Assembly (NCBI GenBank): GCA_038327195.1
Contig: JBBQKU010000015.1
Location: forward strand, 1 to 64,000
Source: UBA4416 sp038327195
GTDB lineage: Bacteria > Bacteroidota > Bacteroidia > B-17B0 > Aurantibacillaceae
Direction: 5' to 3'
DNA: 64,000 nt
Shown: piece after piece, positions 30,201 through 39,103 of the stretch
How positions within the stretch are numbered: position 1 is the first letter of the stretch
How the letters are laid out: each line of letters opens with the position of its first letter
The notes under the pieces: model-generated
Seen by the model: the letters and a program-made list of their open reading frames with translations, nothing else
Database searches by the model: none
What the model was told of the DNA's origin: nothing
Position numbers and translations under genes: made by a program

Positions 30201-30998
30201 TTATTGGGCGATTCAGTTCGTTTAAATCAAATTATTTTAAATTTAGTAAGTAATGCCGTTAAGTTTACCTCTAAAGGAAAAATTAGTGTAAGTATAAATT
30301 TAATCAGCGAAAATGAAAAGATCGTAACCATTAAGTTTGAAGTTAAGGATTCGGGAATTGGAATACCTGTAAATACAATTGATACCATTTTTGAAAAATT
30401 TGAACAAGCTACAAACGCCACTTCGAGTTTATATGGCGGAACAGGTTTGGGACTTGCTATTGTAAAACAATTGGTGGAAGCACAACATGGAACGATTAGT
30501 GTAAAGAGCAAAATAAATGAAGGCGCTACTTTTAGTTTCATATTAGATTTTCATAAAACAAAGAAAGAAATTGAAACTCAACCAAAAGTTTTTAAAACTG
30601 ATGATGATATAAAAAACATAAAGGTTTTAGTAGTTGAGGATATGCCACTAAATCAATTATTAATGAAAACACTTTTAGACGATTTTGGATTTAAGTACGA
30701 CATTGCAAACAATGGGAAAATTGCTATTGAAAAAATGGAAGAAAATGATTACGATATAATTTTAATGGACTTGCAGATGCCTATCATGAATGGCTTTGAA
30801 GCTACAGAATACATAAGAAAAAAAATGAATTCTCAAATTCCAATTATTGCCTTAACGGCAGATGTAACAACAGTTGATGTTGAAAAATGCAAAGCGTCAG
30901 GAATGAACGATTATGTTTCAAAACCAGTTGATGAAACCATTTTATATGATAAAATAGTTGAGCTAATTAAAACATCTTCGCAAATTAAAAAAGTTTAA
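27240..30998 (+). CDS. CheB-CheR-PAS-histidine kinase-receiver hybrid
   Basis: A 1252-residue cytoplasmic sensor. Domains: CheB methylesterase (about 15-205; GIGASAGGLEAF, QHLDPTHES, GTATDGTLGL), CheR methyltransferase (about 215-490; VAGCSTGEEVYSYA), PAS-like segment (about 525-620), long coiled coil (about 640-725; repeated EELQS units), PAS (about 730-850), HisKA with His888 (FLSNMSHEIRTPMNA), HATPase (NLVSNAVKF, DSGIGIP, GGTGLGLAI) and a C-terminal receiver with Asp1177 (ILMDLQMP). No chemotaxis genes are nearby, so the output is unknown. Confidence 0.93.
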   Translation: MTSKKENNFITPPKTEQDFPIVGIGASAGGLEAFKIFLKAITIDSGMAYVLVQHLDPTHESILPEILAKVTEIPVLEITDDIHLAPNHIYVIPENQILTSTDGVLKLSPRNKIKKNAAIDVFFTSLAEVHQSLAVGIILSGTATDGTLGLKAIKDYGGVTFAQDQTASFNGMPQNAIDAGVVDFVLPPDKIPEKLLQIMHTFNVGGDGDDEKLPKDNEALFNQIILILRQRSGVDFTYYKQTTVRRRIARRMVMCGKDKLIDYLNLLNADKKEQDALFHDMLIPVTSFFRDPKIFQTIKENVFPSLLHHKSVSDPLRIWVAGCSTGEEVYSYAISLHQFLEKLSGRQIQIFASDISESAIAKARIGIYRNVDLKNIPNSILESYFTKNGDCYQVNKEIRDMCVFAIHDFIKDPPFAKMDLISCRNVLIYMDTFLQKKAISTFHYALKENGFLVLGKSETTGPAAELFTTFAKDEKIYSRKSVPSRFMHQTIERKDNQLTEKFKKATKPEIQQNDFRKSAESVLISKYTPPSVVVNEQMDVVHINGLINPFLEAPQGKPTFNLLKMAREGLAFELRNTLHKAKASNAAVIKEGVLVKSDGKILQVNIEVVPLVNNIEPHYLILFHKVTHSEKKEKSVGTSSSQKKLNDEAHRRIEQLENEITLTREDMRAITEDQEIANEELQSANEELLSSSEELQSLNEELETSKEELQSTNEELIIINQEMLDKQEEINSSRKYAEAIIATIREPLVVMNKDLIIKSINTSFCKKFNITEDDAIGKLIYEIQNNLFENAQLRSLLEKILPKNTELNDYEICINLPHMGECTLLLNGRHIINKKNKEQLILLAMEDITERKILANAAEKAKEKAESATFVAESAMHAKQQFLSNMSHEIRTPMNAIIGFTKVVLKTGLTEKQTEYIQAIKTSGDALIVLINDILDLAKVDAGKMTFMKSPFKMKSSISSVLQLFDSKIQEKNIEFVKEYDNQIPDILLGDSVRLNQIILNLVSNAVKFTSKGKISVSINLISENEKIVTIKFEVKDSGIGIPVNTIDTIFEKFEQATNATSSLYGGTGLGLAIVKQLVEAQHGTISVKSKINEGATFSFILDFHKTKKEIETQPKVFKTDDDIKNIKVLVVEDMPLNQLLMKTLLDDFGFKYDIANNGKIAIEKMEENDYDIILMDLQMPIMNGFEATEYIRKKMNSQIPIIALTADVTTVDVEKCKASGMNDYVSKPVDETILYDKIVELIKTSSQIKKV

Positions 30999-31233
30999 AT
31001 CTAGAAACAAAATAACTGAATTTATTTAATTCATTTACAAATCCATTCCATACGAATTGATTTCTATTTGGTTGTTATTGTGTTTACCAAAGTATCAAAA
31101 AAAATACTATGGCATTAGTGCAATAAGTGAATCTTATAACATATCACTAATTTTTTGTAATGTTTTTTTTAAAAATAGCCTCAACTTTGCTAAATACTTA
31201 AAACTCATTTACAATTTTTAAAATAAACATTTT

Positions 31234-31575
31234 ATGTCAAATCCTAATGAAATTAGCCCGAAACTAAGGGCATCAGTCGTAATCAAAAATCTGCATTTGG
31301 CTTTAGAAAAAAATAAAGAATTTACTTTTTTAGAAATAGATCAAATTGCAACTAATATTTTGGCTCAACTTCCAAATAATTATACGATTGAAGAGGTTAA
31401 AAAATATGAAAAAGATTATTTAATAGCATTAGAAGATGTTAAAAAAGAATTCTCACAAAAGAAAAACTTATGGGATAATTTTCTAGATATACTAGCAGGT
31501 GGCACTCATCAAAGTGTTGAAGAAAGAGTTATGTTGAATAGATGGATTGAAGGAGAAAAAGGAGATCTAGAATAA
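31234..31575 (+). CDS. Small soluble hypothetical protein
   Basis: 113 residues, charged and helical (ALEKNKEFTFLEIDQIATNI; EEVKKYEKDYLIALEDVKKE), with no signal peptide or membrane segment. No family is recognised. ATG start preceded by an A/T-rich leader. It follows the hybrid kinase by about 235 bp on the same strand, but co-transcription is uncertain. Confidence 0.6.
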   Translation: MSNPNEISPKLRASVVIKNLHLALEKNKEFTFLEIDQIATNILAQLPNNYTIEEVKKYEKDYLIALEDVKKEFSQKKNLWDNFLDILAGGTHQSVEERVMLNRWIEGEKGDLE

Positions 31576-31992
31576 ATTATTTAAGCCATAATTAATATTA
31601 AAAACTTTTTCTGTGTGTGCTTGCAATTAATTTGTAAGCTAAAGTTGGAAATTTTATAGAATTCCGATTGAAAGATTTGCATCAATACATTTTTTCCATT
31701 TCATTTGTATCGTTTCCATTATCTATTAAATTTTGTGAATTAGTAAAATAACACATAAAATATATGTCTTCATTCACTTTTTGAAATACGACAATATAAC
31801 TATTATAACCATTGATAGATGGGTAAATAAATGCGAAAATAAAAAACGAAGTATAGCGCTTGTCCAATTTACTTCCGCGACTTGGCTAAACGAAAAAAAT
31901 AAAACGGGCATTTTAAAAAATAAAATGTAAGCCGCAATAATTTTATTGTATTACTATCAATAGTAGTTATTTTAATTGTTGCGATTATGAGG
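31576..31992. other. Intergenic region without recognisable gene
   Basis: 417 bp between convergent genes. A 61-codon minus-strand open frame (31682-31867) exists but has no family resemblance. No hairpin terminator is obvious. It may hold decayed coding sequence. Confidence 0.4.
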
Positions 31993-33264
31993 TTAGTCTT
32001 TTTTTAGAGGTCTTATTATTAATCGCAATGTAGGGTTGTTGGAAATAAAAGCCCAAAACCAGTTAAATGCCAATTTTATTTTATTTCTAAAACTTGCAAT
32101 CGGCATAATGTGAATGAACAACCATATTAGCCACGCAAAATAACCTTTGAACGAAAACTTAGGTAAATCGGCTACGGCTTTGTATTTAGATATGATAGCC
32201 ATACTTCCTCTATCATTATACTTAAATTCTTTTAAAAGTTTTGCATCAACAATATTTGGTAAATTTTCGGCTAACAATTTACCTTGTTGAATTGCCACCT
32301 GAGCCAATTGAGGGTGGCCATTCGGATAATTAGGATCACTTGTTTGATAAGATATATCTCCAATGGCAAATATATTTTTTGTATTTATTACTTTGTTGTA
32401 AGGATCTACTAAAACTCTTTTGCCTTTCCCTATACTTTCCAAAGGCAAACCAATAATTTCTATACCAGTTACACCAGATGTCCATATTAAGGTATTGGTA
32501 AAAATAGATTCACCATTGCTTAATAAAACTTTTCCTTCTAGGTAATCTTTTACACCAACATTTAATTTTATATTGACTCCTAAATTGGTTAATACTTTTT
32601 CGGCTTCTTGTTGCGCTGTTTTACTCATTGGACCAAGCAATACATTAGCGGCATCAATTAAATAAATATGACCTTTTAAATTCTTAATTTCAGGATATTC
32701 TTTTTCTGAAATATAATTTTCCATCTCCGCAAGCACTCCTGCTATCTCTACTCCAGTAGGACCACCACCAGCGATAACAATATTTAAATGCTTTTCTCTT
32801 TCTAATATTATACTTTCACGAACAGCAGTTTCCATATTAATTAATAAATGATTGCGAAGGTTGAGCGCATCATTTATAGTTTTCATTGGTAAGGCTTTTT
32901 GTTTTACATTTTCCATTCCAAAATAATTAGGCTCCGTGCCAATCGCTAATACTAAATAATCATAGATTATTTTTCCTGTGTTCGTTTCAATGTTGTTATT
33001 TTCTGTATTAATTCGAATGAGAGATCCTAAATGAAAGCGAATGTTTTCTTTTTGCTGAAACATTCTCCTAAAAGGATAGCTGATATTTGATGGTTCAATA
33101 AAAGCAGTAGCTACCTGATACAACAGTGGTGGAAAAAAGTGATAATTATTAGTATCAACTAGCACCACATTAAAATTTTTATTCTTTGCTATACTCTTAA
33201 TAAAATTAATGCCCGCGAAACCTCCGCCAACCACTACAACTGTTTTTTTAATATTTGTTTCCAA
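31993..33264 (-). CDS. Type II NADH dehydrogenase-like FAD oxidoreductase
   Basis: A 423-residue flavoprotein of the NDH-2 family. FAD-binding VVVGGGFAGINFIKSI at the N-terminus, NAD-binding IVIAGGGPTGVEIAG (about 165), and the family landmark NIFAIGDIS followed by HPQLAQVAIQQG are visible. The C-terminal hydrophobic/amphipathic stretch (FSFKGYFAWLIWLFIHIMPI) fits membrane attachment. It oxidises NADH with quinone without pumping protons, as an alternative to the complex I encoded at 47-64 kb. The start is TTG. Confidence 0.9.
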   Translation of the reverse strand: METNIKKTVVVVGGGFAGINFIKSIAKNKNFNVVLVDTNNYHFFPPLLYQVATAFIEPSNISYPFRRMFQQKENIRFHLGSLIRINTENNNIETNTGKIIYDYLVLAIGTEPNYFGMENVKQKALPMKTINDALNLRNHLLINMETAVRESIILEREKHLNIVIAGGGPTGVEIAGVLAEMENYISEKEYPEIKNLKGHIYLIDAANVLLGPMSKTAQQEAEKVLTNLGVNIKLNVGVKDYLEGKVLLSNGESIFTNTLIWTSGVTGIEIIGLPLESIGKGKRVLVDPYNKVINTKNIFAIGDISYQTSDPNYPNGHPQLAQVAIQQGKLLAENLPNIVDAKLLKEFKYNDRGSMAIISKYKAVADLPKFSFKGYFAWLIWLFIHIMPIASFRNKIKLAFNWFWAFISNNPTLRLIIRPLKKD

Positions 33265-34111
33265 TTCGAATTATTTTTATTTTCTGTTCTTAAAAGGTTT
33301 CACTATCTATTTCGTTAAACAATTTTAAATTTTTATTTATAGGTCCAAAAATAATTTTATGAAACCTTTTTTAATACTAAAATAAGATTAATTGACATTC
33401 TATAGCTTTTAGCAATTAGCTTAGTTGTTTCTATTCCGAAAATTTCCCCATCTCAGATTACCTATTTTCAGGTGCTGTAACAATTTATGCAGTTGTTATT
33501 AAAGTTTATCCGCTTCCAATTATACCATCTTCCACAACTATTATTTTTTTTCAAACATGCCAAACAATACGTGATGTTATTACTGCAATTCTACCAATAA
33601 CTATAACCGCGTTGGTTTCAAAATCTTCTCTTAATAAACTGTATATATAACTTATTAAAGTAGTGTCAATCCAACAACTTATATTGGTGTATGAAGCTAA
33701 ATTACAGTTTTTTAGAAATAAATTTGCTCATTGTGTTAATTTTATAAATAATTTGTTTAGCGGGACTTACTATCACTTTTCCTAAACGTCCTACAAGCTC
33801 GCCTACCATTTCGTTGGTTACGATAAGAAGGTGGGAAAATTACCGTATTCTTGATACCCGTTACGCCAACCTGACATAGTGTGATGCTTTATCGATTGCC
33901 AATTCCAACTTTAAAAAAACTAGATTTTCAATTCAGCTTAACTCATTTTTTTTATAAACCTTATTTATACATAAAAAAATTAGTTTAAAGTATCGCCCTA
34001 CTAAACAAATTAAATATTAATATCTACAAAGATGAGATTGCTAGTTTTAAATACATTATATATTATAATAAAAAATTTACATAACTCACACATTATTATT
34101 AGAATAAAAAT
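33265..34111. other. 847-bp intergenic region, possibly decayed coding sequence
   Basis: No intact gene. On the minus strand around 33510-33625 a frame reads through stops with KKIIVVEDGIIGSG, resembling a PRPP-binding loop or a receiver start. Around 33775-33890 a less AT-rich patch reads LLIVTNEMVGELVGRLG on the minus strand. Neither can be assigned. Confidence 0.35.
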
Positions 34112-34981
34112 CTACTTTCTCAATTCCATTTTCCCACTCTTAGTAATATCAAGTGAAAAATATTTTTGTTGAGGGTTTGTAGATTTTACTGTAGCTTTTA
34201 ATGTTAAAGAATAATCGTATTTATCTCTATTAATGATGACATCAAAGACTGTTTTGCCAATATTTTTTGTATGAATTGTGATAGGAATTGTGATATAAGT
34301 TACCCCTTTGGGTTTAATTTTAGTGGGATTTTTATAATTTCCTTTTAATTTTCCGCGATTTGAAATGTTTAATGAATAATTTACATCTTCCATTAATAAA
34401 GTGATATTAGTATGATTAATGATTTTTATTTTAACATCAGCTAAAATGGATTTTGCTCGTATTTTTTTCCATTTTATATCTTCAATTTTTATTTCAGGAG
34501 GCTCAGGTATTTTTATTTTTCCTGATTTATTAATAGGCATTTCTGATTTCCAAAAACTAGTAGAATATTGTAATGATACATTAATAGAATAGTTAGCGCT
34601 ATCTTCTGTTTTACGTTGAGATTTTATTTCTTTTAAAATAATAGCGTATGGAATTTTAAGATCCAAATCAATTGAATCATTTCCATAACCTGGAAGAACT
34701 ATGCCTAAAAATTTCTGGCTTTGCATATAGGTTTTATTAAATAGACTTACTTGATATTTAATAGTATCAATATTAATTTTAAGAAATGTTTTGTTTTTTA
34801 TTATTAACCTTGTATTAATAAACGAGGTATCATTTATTATTTTAATATGTATTTCACCTGCCTGTATTACTTCTGGAATAATATGTTCAATTATTTTTTT
34901 ACGAAATATAAAAACCAATGCACCTGTGAAAATTAACAATGTAAATAAAATGATGCTGATTTTTTTAATTTTACTTTTCAT
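34112..34981 (-). CDS. LEA/WHy-like two-repeat membrane-anchored protein
   Basis: A 289-residue protein with one N-terminal transmembrane anchor (IILFTLLIFTGALVFIF) and an extracytoplasmic region that looks like two consecutive LEA14/WHy-type beta modules (about 45-155 and 160-280). The alternating patterns around IKIINDTSFINTRLIIKN and VKIKIINHTNITLLMEDVNY support this. Such domains occur in desiccation-related proteins and lipoproteins; the role here is unknown. It follows the 130-residue gene by 6 bp. Confidence 0.6.
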   Translation of the reverse strand: MKSKIKKISIILFTLLIFTGALVFIFRKKIIEHIIPEVIQAGEIHIKIINDTSFINTRLIIKNKTFLKINIDTIKYQVSLFNKTYMQSQKFLGIVLPGYGNDSIDLDLKIPYAIILKEIKSQRKTEDSANYSINVSLQYSTSFWKSEMPINKSGKIKIPEPPEIKIEDIKWKKIRAKSILADVKIKIINHTNITLLMEDVNYSLNISNRGKLKGNYKNPTKIKPKGVTYITIPITIHTKNIGKTVFDVIINRDKYDYSLTLKATVKSTNPQQKYFSLDITKSGKMELRK

Positions 34982-34987
34982 TTTTAT

Positions 34988-35380
34988 TTAGTTTGTTTTT
35001 AAGTACTTAAAGCATTTTTCGTTTGCAAGAGCATCATTTTGTTCAACCGCAAGAGTTAATTCTGAACCTACATAGATAATTAAAGTTTTAATTCCGATTA
35101 AACCATCAGTACTGATTTTTACTTTGGTATCTTTACGAATATATTGTTTTGACTCTCTATTAATATTCATAATGACTTTGGCTTGGTTTTTTTCATAAAT
35201 TTCTGATCTTTCTGCAGTTCCAATTTCGCAACACTGATTAATCGTTTCATTAAAATGAAATGGTGGATGAAACAGTAATTTAAAAAAACGAATTACAAAC
35301 TTATAAGCTTTATAAACACCAATAAAATAATTATCTATGGATTTTGAAAAAATGTTTTTTGGTGGTAAAGAAGTTATCAC
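34988..35380 (-). CDS. Hypothetical protein, partner of the LEA-like gene
   Basis: 130 residues, no signal peptide, with a basic N-terminal half and the central motif INQCCEIGTAERSEIYEKNQ. No family is recognised. The start is GTG, the earliest in frame. It lies 6 bp upstream of the LEA-like gene on the same strand, so the two form a likely operon, divergent from the POTRA/barrel protein. Confidence 0.6.
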   Translation of the reverse strand: MITSLPPKNIFSKSIDNYFIGVYKAYKFVIRFFKLLFHPPFHFNETINQCCEIGTAERSEIYEKNQAKVIMNINRESKQYIRKDTKVKISTDGLIGIKTLIIYVGSELTLAVEQNDALANEKCFKYLKTN

Positions 35381-35571
35381 AATTTTAATGTAAATGACAA
35401 AGATGAATAGCTTTTACCATTTAGATTTACATAGATATATTAAAACCTTACATATTTCACGTATATCCGAAACGTGTAACTATTAGACTAAATTATGTAA
35501 CAATTAAACTTAAAATAAATACAATTTTGTTTATTAAAAAAGTAGTTTCTATATAAATAATTGAATTGTTA

Positions 35572-37428
35572 ATGCACCACGAATATCTTTCTACATGTAA
35601 ATGGAAAAGATTTATTTTAGTTTTAATAGTTTTTTTTTGTACAAATTGTTATTCTCAAAATAATGATACTATACAAACTAATGATTCATTACGCTTATAT
35701 AAAAAAATAAAAAAAGCAGCCTTTAAACATGGTTTTACACGTTGGGTTTACAATGCTGTATTTATTGATCCTCAACCAATAGAATATCCTACTGCACCAA
35801 CACTTAAAGTTGTAAAACAAATCAACCCTTACATAAAATATGATAAAAAAATAATAAGGCATGTTATAATAACAGTTTTGGATCCTTTTGGCCATAATAT
35901 AAATGATACTATAGCTGGAAAAATTGATAAACTAAGAACTGCAGCAAATAAATTACATATTAAAACACGACATTGGGTTATCCGAAACCGATTATTGTTT
36001 AAAGAAAATGATTCAATTAATCCACTTAAATTAAGCGAAAGCGAGCGAATAATGCGTACTGCAATTTTCGTAAACGATGCAAGAATTTTTATAACTAAAA
36101 CCAATAGTAAAGATAGTGTGGATGTAAATGTAATTGTAATGGATAGATGGACTGTAATTGTACCTGCGGAGTTAACAACAGAATCATCGGGAAATGCTAC
36201 ATTTATTAATGATAATTTATTTGGTTGGGGACAGCAATTTAAACAATACATTAGTTACAGTAAATCAAATTTGTTAAATTATAAGGGCTTATATAATATA
36301 GATAACGTAAGTGACAGATTTATTGTAAGTAGAATTAATTACGAAATAAATAAAGATTATAAACAAGTAAGTTTAAATGTAGATCAACCCTTTTATTCAC
36401 CTTTAGCAAAGTATGCCTGGTCTACTAGTTTTAATAATATTTGGTCAAAAACTATATTTACTGATTCGATTGATAGTATACAACGCTATGTTAAATTAGC
36501 TAATTTTAGTTACGATGTATGGTTAGGTAGAACTCTAAAATTAAATAAGGATATTACTATATTTAACCAGAGTACAAATATTTTGGTGGGAGTAAGACAT
36601 TACAAAAATATATTTTTAGATAGGCCAAGTTTTAATATAGATACAAAAAAAACGAATAGTAATAATACTGCATTCCTTGGGAATTTAGGATTTGCAGTAC
36701 AACAATATTATAAAGATCAATACATTTATCGGTTTGGGGCTAACGAGGATGTGCCAGAAGGATTAATTGCACAATTCGTTTATGGATTTATAAAACCTGA
36801 ATTTTTTAAAGTTAGGTATTATATTGGCGCTGAAGTAGCTCGAGCAAAGCATTTTAAATTTGGATACATTACAAGCACAGTTTCTGTAGGATTATTTTTC
36901 AATAAAAATATAACTAATGACATTACTACAAATTATAAACTCTATTATTTTAGTAACCTTTACAAAAAAGAAAGATGGATATTTAGACAATTCTTAAATT
37001 ATAATTGGGTGTATGGAACACATAAAATTAATAACGAATCAATTGCTTTAAATAATAGTGAATTATACGGATTTAATAATCAGTCATTGCAAGGTAAAAC
37101 AAAAATGATTCTAAATTCTGAAACAGTTGCTTATTTACCTTATACACTTATTGGATTTAGATTTGCTCCTGTAGTGCAAATTGGTATTGGATTGCTTGGC
37201 GATGTTACAACTAAAATTTATAAAAGTAGATTGTATCAAGGCTACTCAATTGGGCTAATGCTAAGAAATGAAAATTTATTAAATAGTACTTTTCAGTTTT
37301 CAGTTGGCATGTATCCTTTTTTTCCTGATGGAGGAAATTTTCAATTTATTTATAATCCGGTAACAAGTTTTACGTTGCGTGTAAGAGCTTTTACGGTTTC
37401 ACGACCTGAATTTGTAAGTTATTATTAA
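35572..37428 (+). CDS. Omp85-like outer-membrane protein with POTRA domain
   Basis: About 618 residues. The ATG at 35572 gives MHHEYLSTCKWKRFILVLIVFF, a signal peptide ending near CYSQ; a TTG two codons earlier is also in frame. A POTRA-like module lies at about 80-190 (IRHVIITVLDPFGHNIND ... VNVIVMDRW), followed by FINDNLFGWGQQF, a hallmark of Omp85 barrels, and aromatic-rich strands to the end. It may insert or export outer-membrane cargo. It stands alone with no partner. Confidence 0.7.
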   Translation: MHHEYLSTCKWKRFILVLIVFFCTNCYSQNNDTIQTNDSLRLYKKIKKAAFKHGFTRWVYNAVFIDPQPIEYPTAPTLKVVKQINPYIKYDKKIIRHVIITVLDPFGHNINDTIAGKIDKLRTAANKLHIKTRHWVIRNRLLFKENDSINPLKLSESERIMRTAIFVNDARIFITKTNSKDSVDVNVIVMDRWTVIVPAELTTESSGNATFINDNLFGWGQQFKQYISYSKSNLLNYKGLYNIDNVSDRFIVSRINYEINKDYKQVSLNVDQPFYSPLAKYAWSTSFNNIWSKTIFTDSIDSIQRYVKLANFSYDVWLGRTLKLNKDITIFNQSTNILVGVRHYKNIFLDRPSFNIDTKKTNSNNTAFLGNLGFAVQQYYKDQYIYRFGANEDVPEGLIAQFVYGFIKPEFFKVRYYIGAEVARAKHFKFGYITSTVSVGLFFNKNITNDITTNYKLYYFSNLYKKERWIFRQFLNYNWVYGTHKINNESIALNNSELYGFNNQSLQGKTKMILNSETVAYLPYTLIGFRFAPVVQIGIGLLGDVTTKIYKSRLYQGYSIGLMLRNENLLNSTFQFSVGMYPFFPDGGNFQFIYNPVTSFTLRVRAFTVSRPEFVSYY

Positions 37429-37530
37429 ACTAATGTTTGGTAATTCTATAATAAAATTTAGCTGTTAACTTAGTTGGTTTTCACTGATAAAAATCAATCT
37501 TATTCGTTACAATTATCTATCTAAGATTGT

Positions 37531-38634
37531 TCAAGAACTTCTGTTTTTTTTAGATGGTTTAATATTAAAAATTGTAATGGCTGGCATACTATCGCCAACT
37601 AAAAAGCCCAATGGTTTTAATGATTCAATACGATCAAAAATTACTTTGAAAATTGCAGTTATTGGTAATGACAAAAACATTCCGGCAACTCCCCATAAAG
37701 CACCACCAATTAAAACCGCAACGATAGAGGCAAGCGCATTAATTTTAACTTTAGAGGCTACAATTTTTGGTACAATAAAATTATTATCAATTAATTGCAC
37801 TACCAAATAACCAATTAGTACATATAAGCTATAGATAGGTTCTTTTGTTGCTATGGCTAATAACATAGGGATTGCGATAGCAATTATACCACCTATATAA
37901 GGAATAAGATTGAGTAAAGCTCCAATGATACCAATAAGTAAAGCATAATCAATGCCAAGCATCAAAAGTACGGCTGTGTTTAAAGCTGTAACAATACCTG
38001 CTTCAATGAGTAACCCAACTAAATAATTTTGAATAAGTAATTTGGTTTCGGTTAATACTTCTTTTACAGTTCCATTTTTGCTTTCTGAGAATATTTTATT
38101 TATAAAATCCAGTAAAAGTGGTTTATAAAACAAGAACAGAAAAATATAAACAGGAATAAGAAGTACAAGCATTAATACGCCACTAATTGAAGTTAGGGTT
38201 TGGCCAATAACTGCAGTAGAATTAGTCATTCCTTCTTTTTTTTGTGTTTCAATCCATCTTTTAATTTTAGCAGTGCTAATATTAAAATTTTGAGAAATCC
38301 ATAAAACTGAATCGTTAAACATTGTATTAAATTTTTGCTTAAGCTCCGGAAGCGCATCACTAAACATTGCCATTTGAGATCCAATAAAATAGAGCAAACC
38401 TAAAGTAAATATCGTAGCAAATAAAACTGATAAACTAATTGCAATAACTCGATTACATCGTTTACGAATTAGAAAATTTACAAAAGGATTTAATAGTATA
38501 GCAATGATAAGTGAGAATAAAAGAGGTACAATAATTTCTTGCCCCACATACATAATATAAGTTAACCCAATTAATCCTATAGTAATTTGAGCGAGTTTAA
38601 GATAAAACGGAATGGATGAATTGTTATCAATCAT
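37531..38634 (-). CDS. AI-2E family transporter (PerM-like)
   Basis: A 367-residue membrane protein with about eight helices. The family hallmarks are a central soluble stretch (about 100-150), PVYIFLFLFYKPLLLDFI, the LNLIPYIGGIIAIAIP segment and VAVLIGGALWGVAGMFLSLP near the end. Members are annotated as AI-2 exporters or Na/H antiporters; the substrate cannot be told from sequence. It is flanked by non-coding sequence on both sides and appears monocistronic. Confidence 0.9.
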   Translation of the reverse strand: MIDNNSSIPFYLKLAQITIGLIGLTYIMYVGQEIIVPLLFSLIIAILLNPFVNFLIRKRCNRVIAISLSVLFATIFTLGLLYFIGSQMAMFSDALPELKQKFNTMFNDSVLWISQNFNISTAKIKRWIETQKKEGMTNSTAVIGQTLTSISGVLMLVLLIPVYIFLFLFYKPLLLDFINKIFSESKNGTVKEVLTETKLLIQNYLVGLLIEAGIVTALNTAVLLMLGIDYALLIGIIGALLNLIPYIGGIIAIAIPMLLAIATKEPIYSLYVLIGYLVVQLIDNNFIVPKIVASKVKINALASIVAVLIGGALWGVAGMFLSLPITAIFKVIFDRIESLKPLGFLVGDSMPAITIFNIKPSKKNRSS

Positions 38635-39103
38635 AATTTATTTTTTTAATTGCAATGTTGAAGTAGGTATTTATTTATTGTTATAATTGGAATATATCAT
38701 AGTGAATTCTTTATAAAAAAATACCGTATTAACTTAACAGTTAATAAAATTAAATTTAACAAAGGGAAAATAGGGATATATGAAAACAATTAAACCTTCA
38801 CTCAATGAATTTAAATTATGCCAATTTTTAGAAGTAATTTTAAGTAGAATACCTACTTTATTGAGTTTAATCATATGCATTAGAGTTACAAAGATGACAA
38901 ACTACAAATAGTTTTTGTTACATATTTCTTCAAATTTGTTACATAATTAACTTATTAATCTAAATTATGAATATAAAAAACCTCATTACTATTTTCTTCT
39001 AAACCCTCATAATCTATATCTTGGAGCTTCTGCATAGTTCTCATTAAGCGTATGATTAAGACTTTCAAAAACCAATGATACTTTATTTAAAAAAAATACC
39101 TTT
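38635..39103. other. 469-bp intergenic region, nothing recognisable
   Basis: AT-rich. Two TTTGTTACATA-like direct repeats lie near 38915-38948. A 43-codon plus-strand frame is possible from about 38780, but it has no family resemblance. Confidence 0.35.

Noticed and set aside
31682..31867. 61-codon minus-strand ORF between the small hypothetical gene and NDH-2
   Set aside because: No family resemblance, signal or leader; could be a relic but not supported as a gene.
33510..33625. Phosphoribosyltransferase or response-regulator pseudogene
   Set aside because: Only a single loop-like motif is visible, interrupted by stops; too little for a call.
37430..37530. Terminator between the Omp85-like and AI-2E genes
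   Set aside because: Only an 8-bp CAATCTTA/TAAGATTG repeat with a long loop; too weak.
38780..38911. 43-codon plus-strand ORF upstream of the AI-2E transporter
   Set aside because: No recognisable features and sits in AT-rich intergenic sequence.
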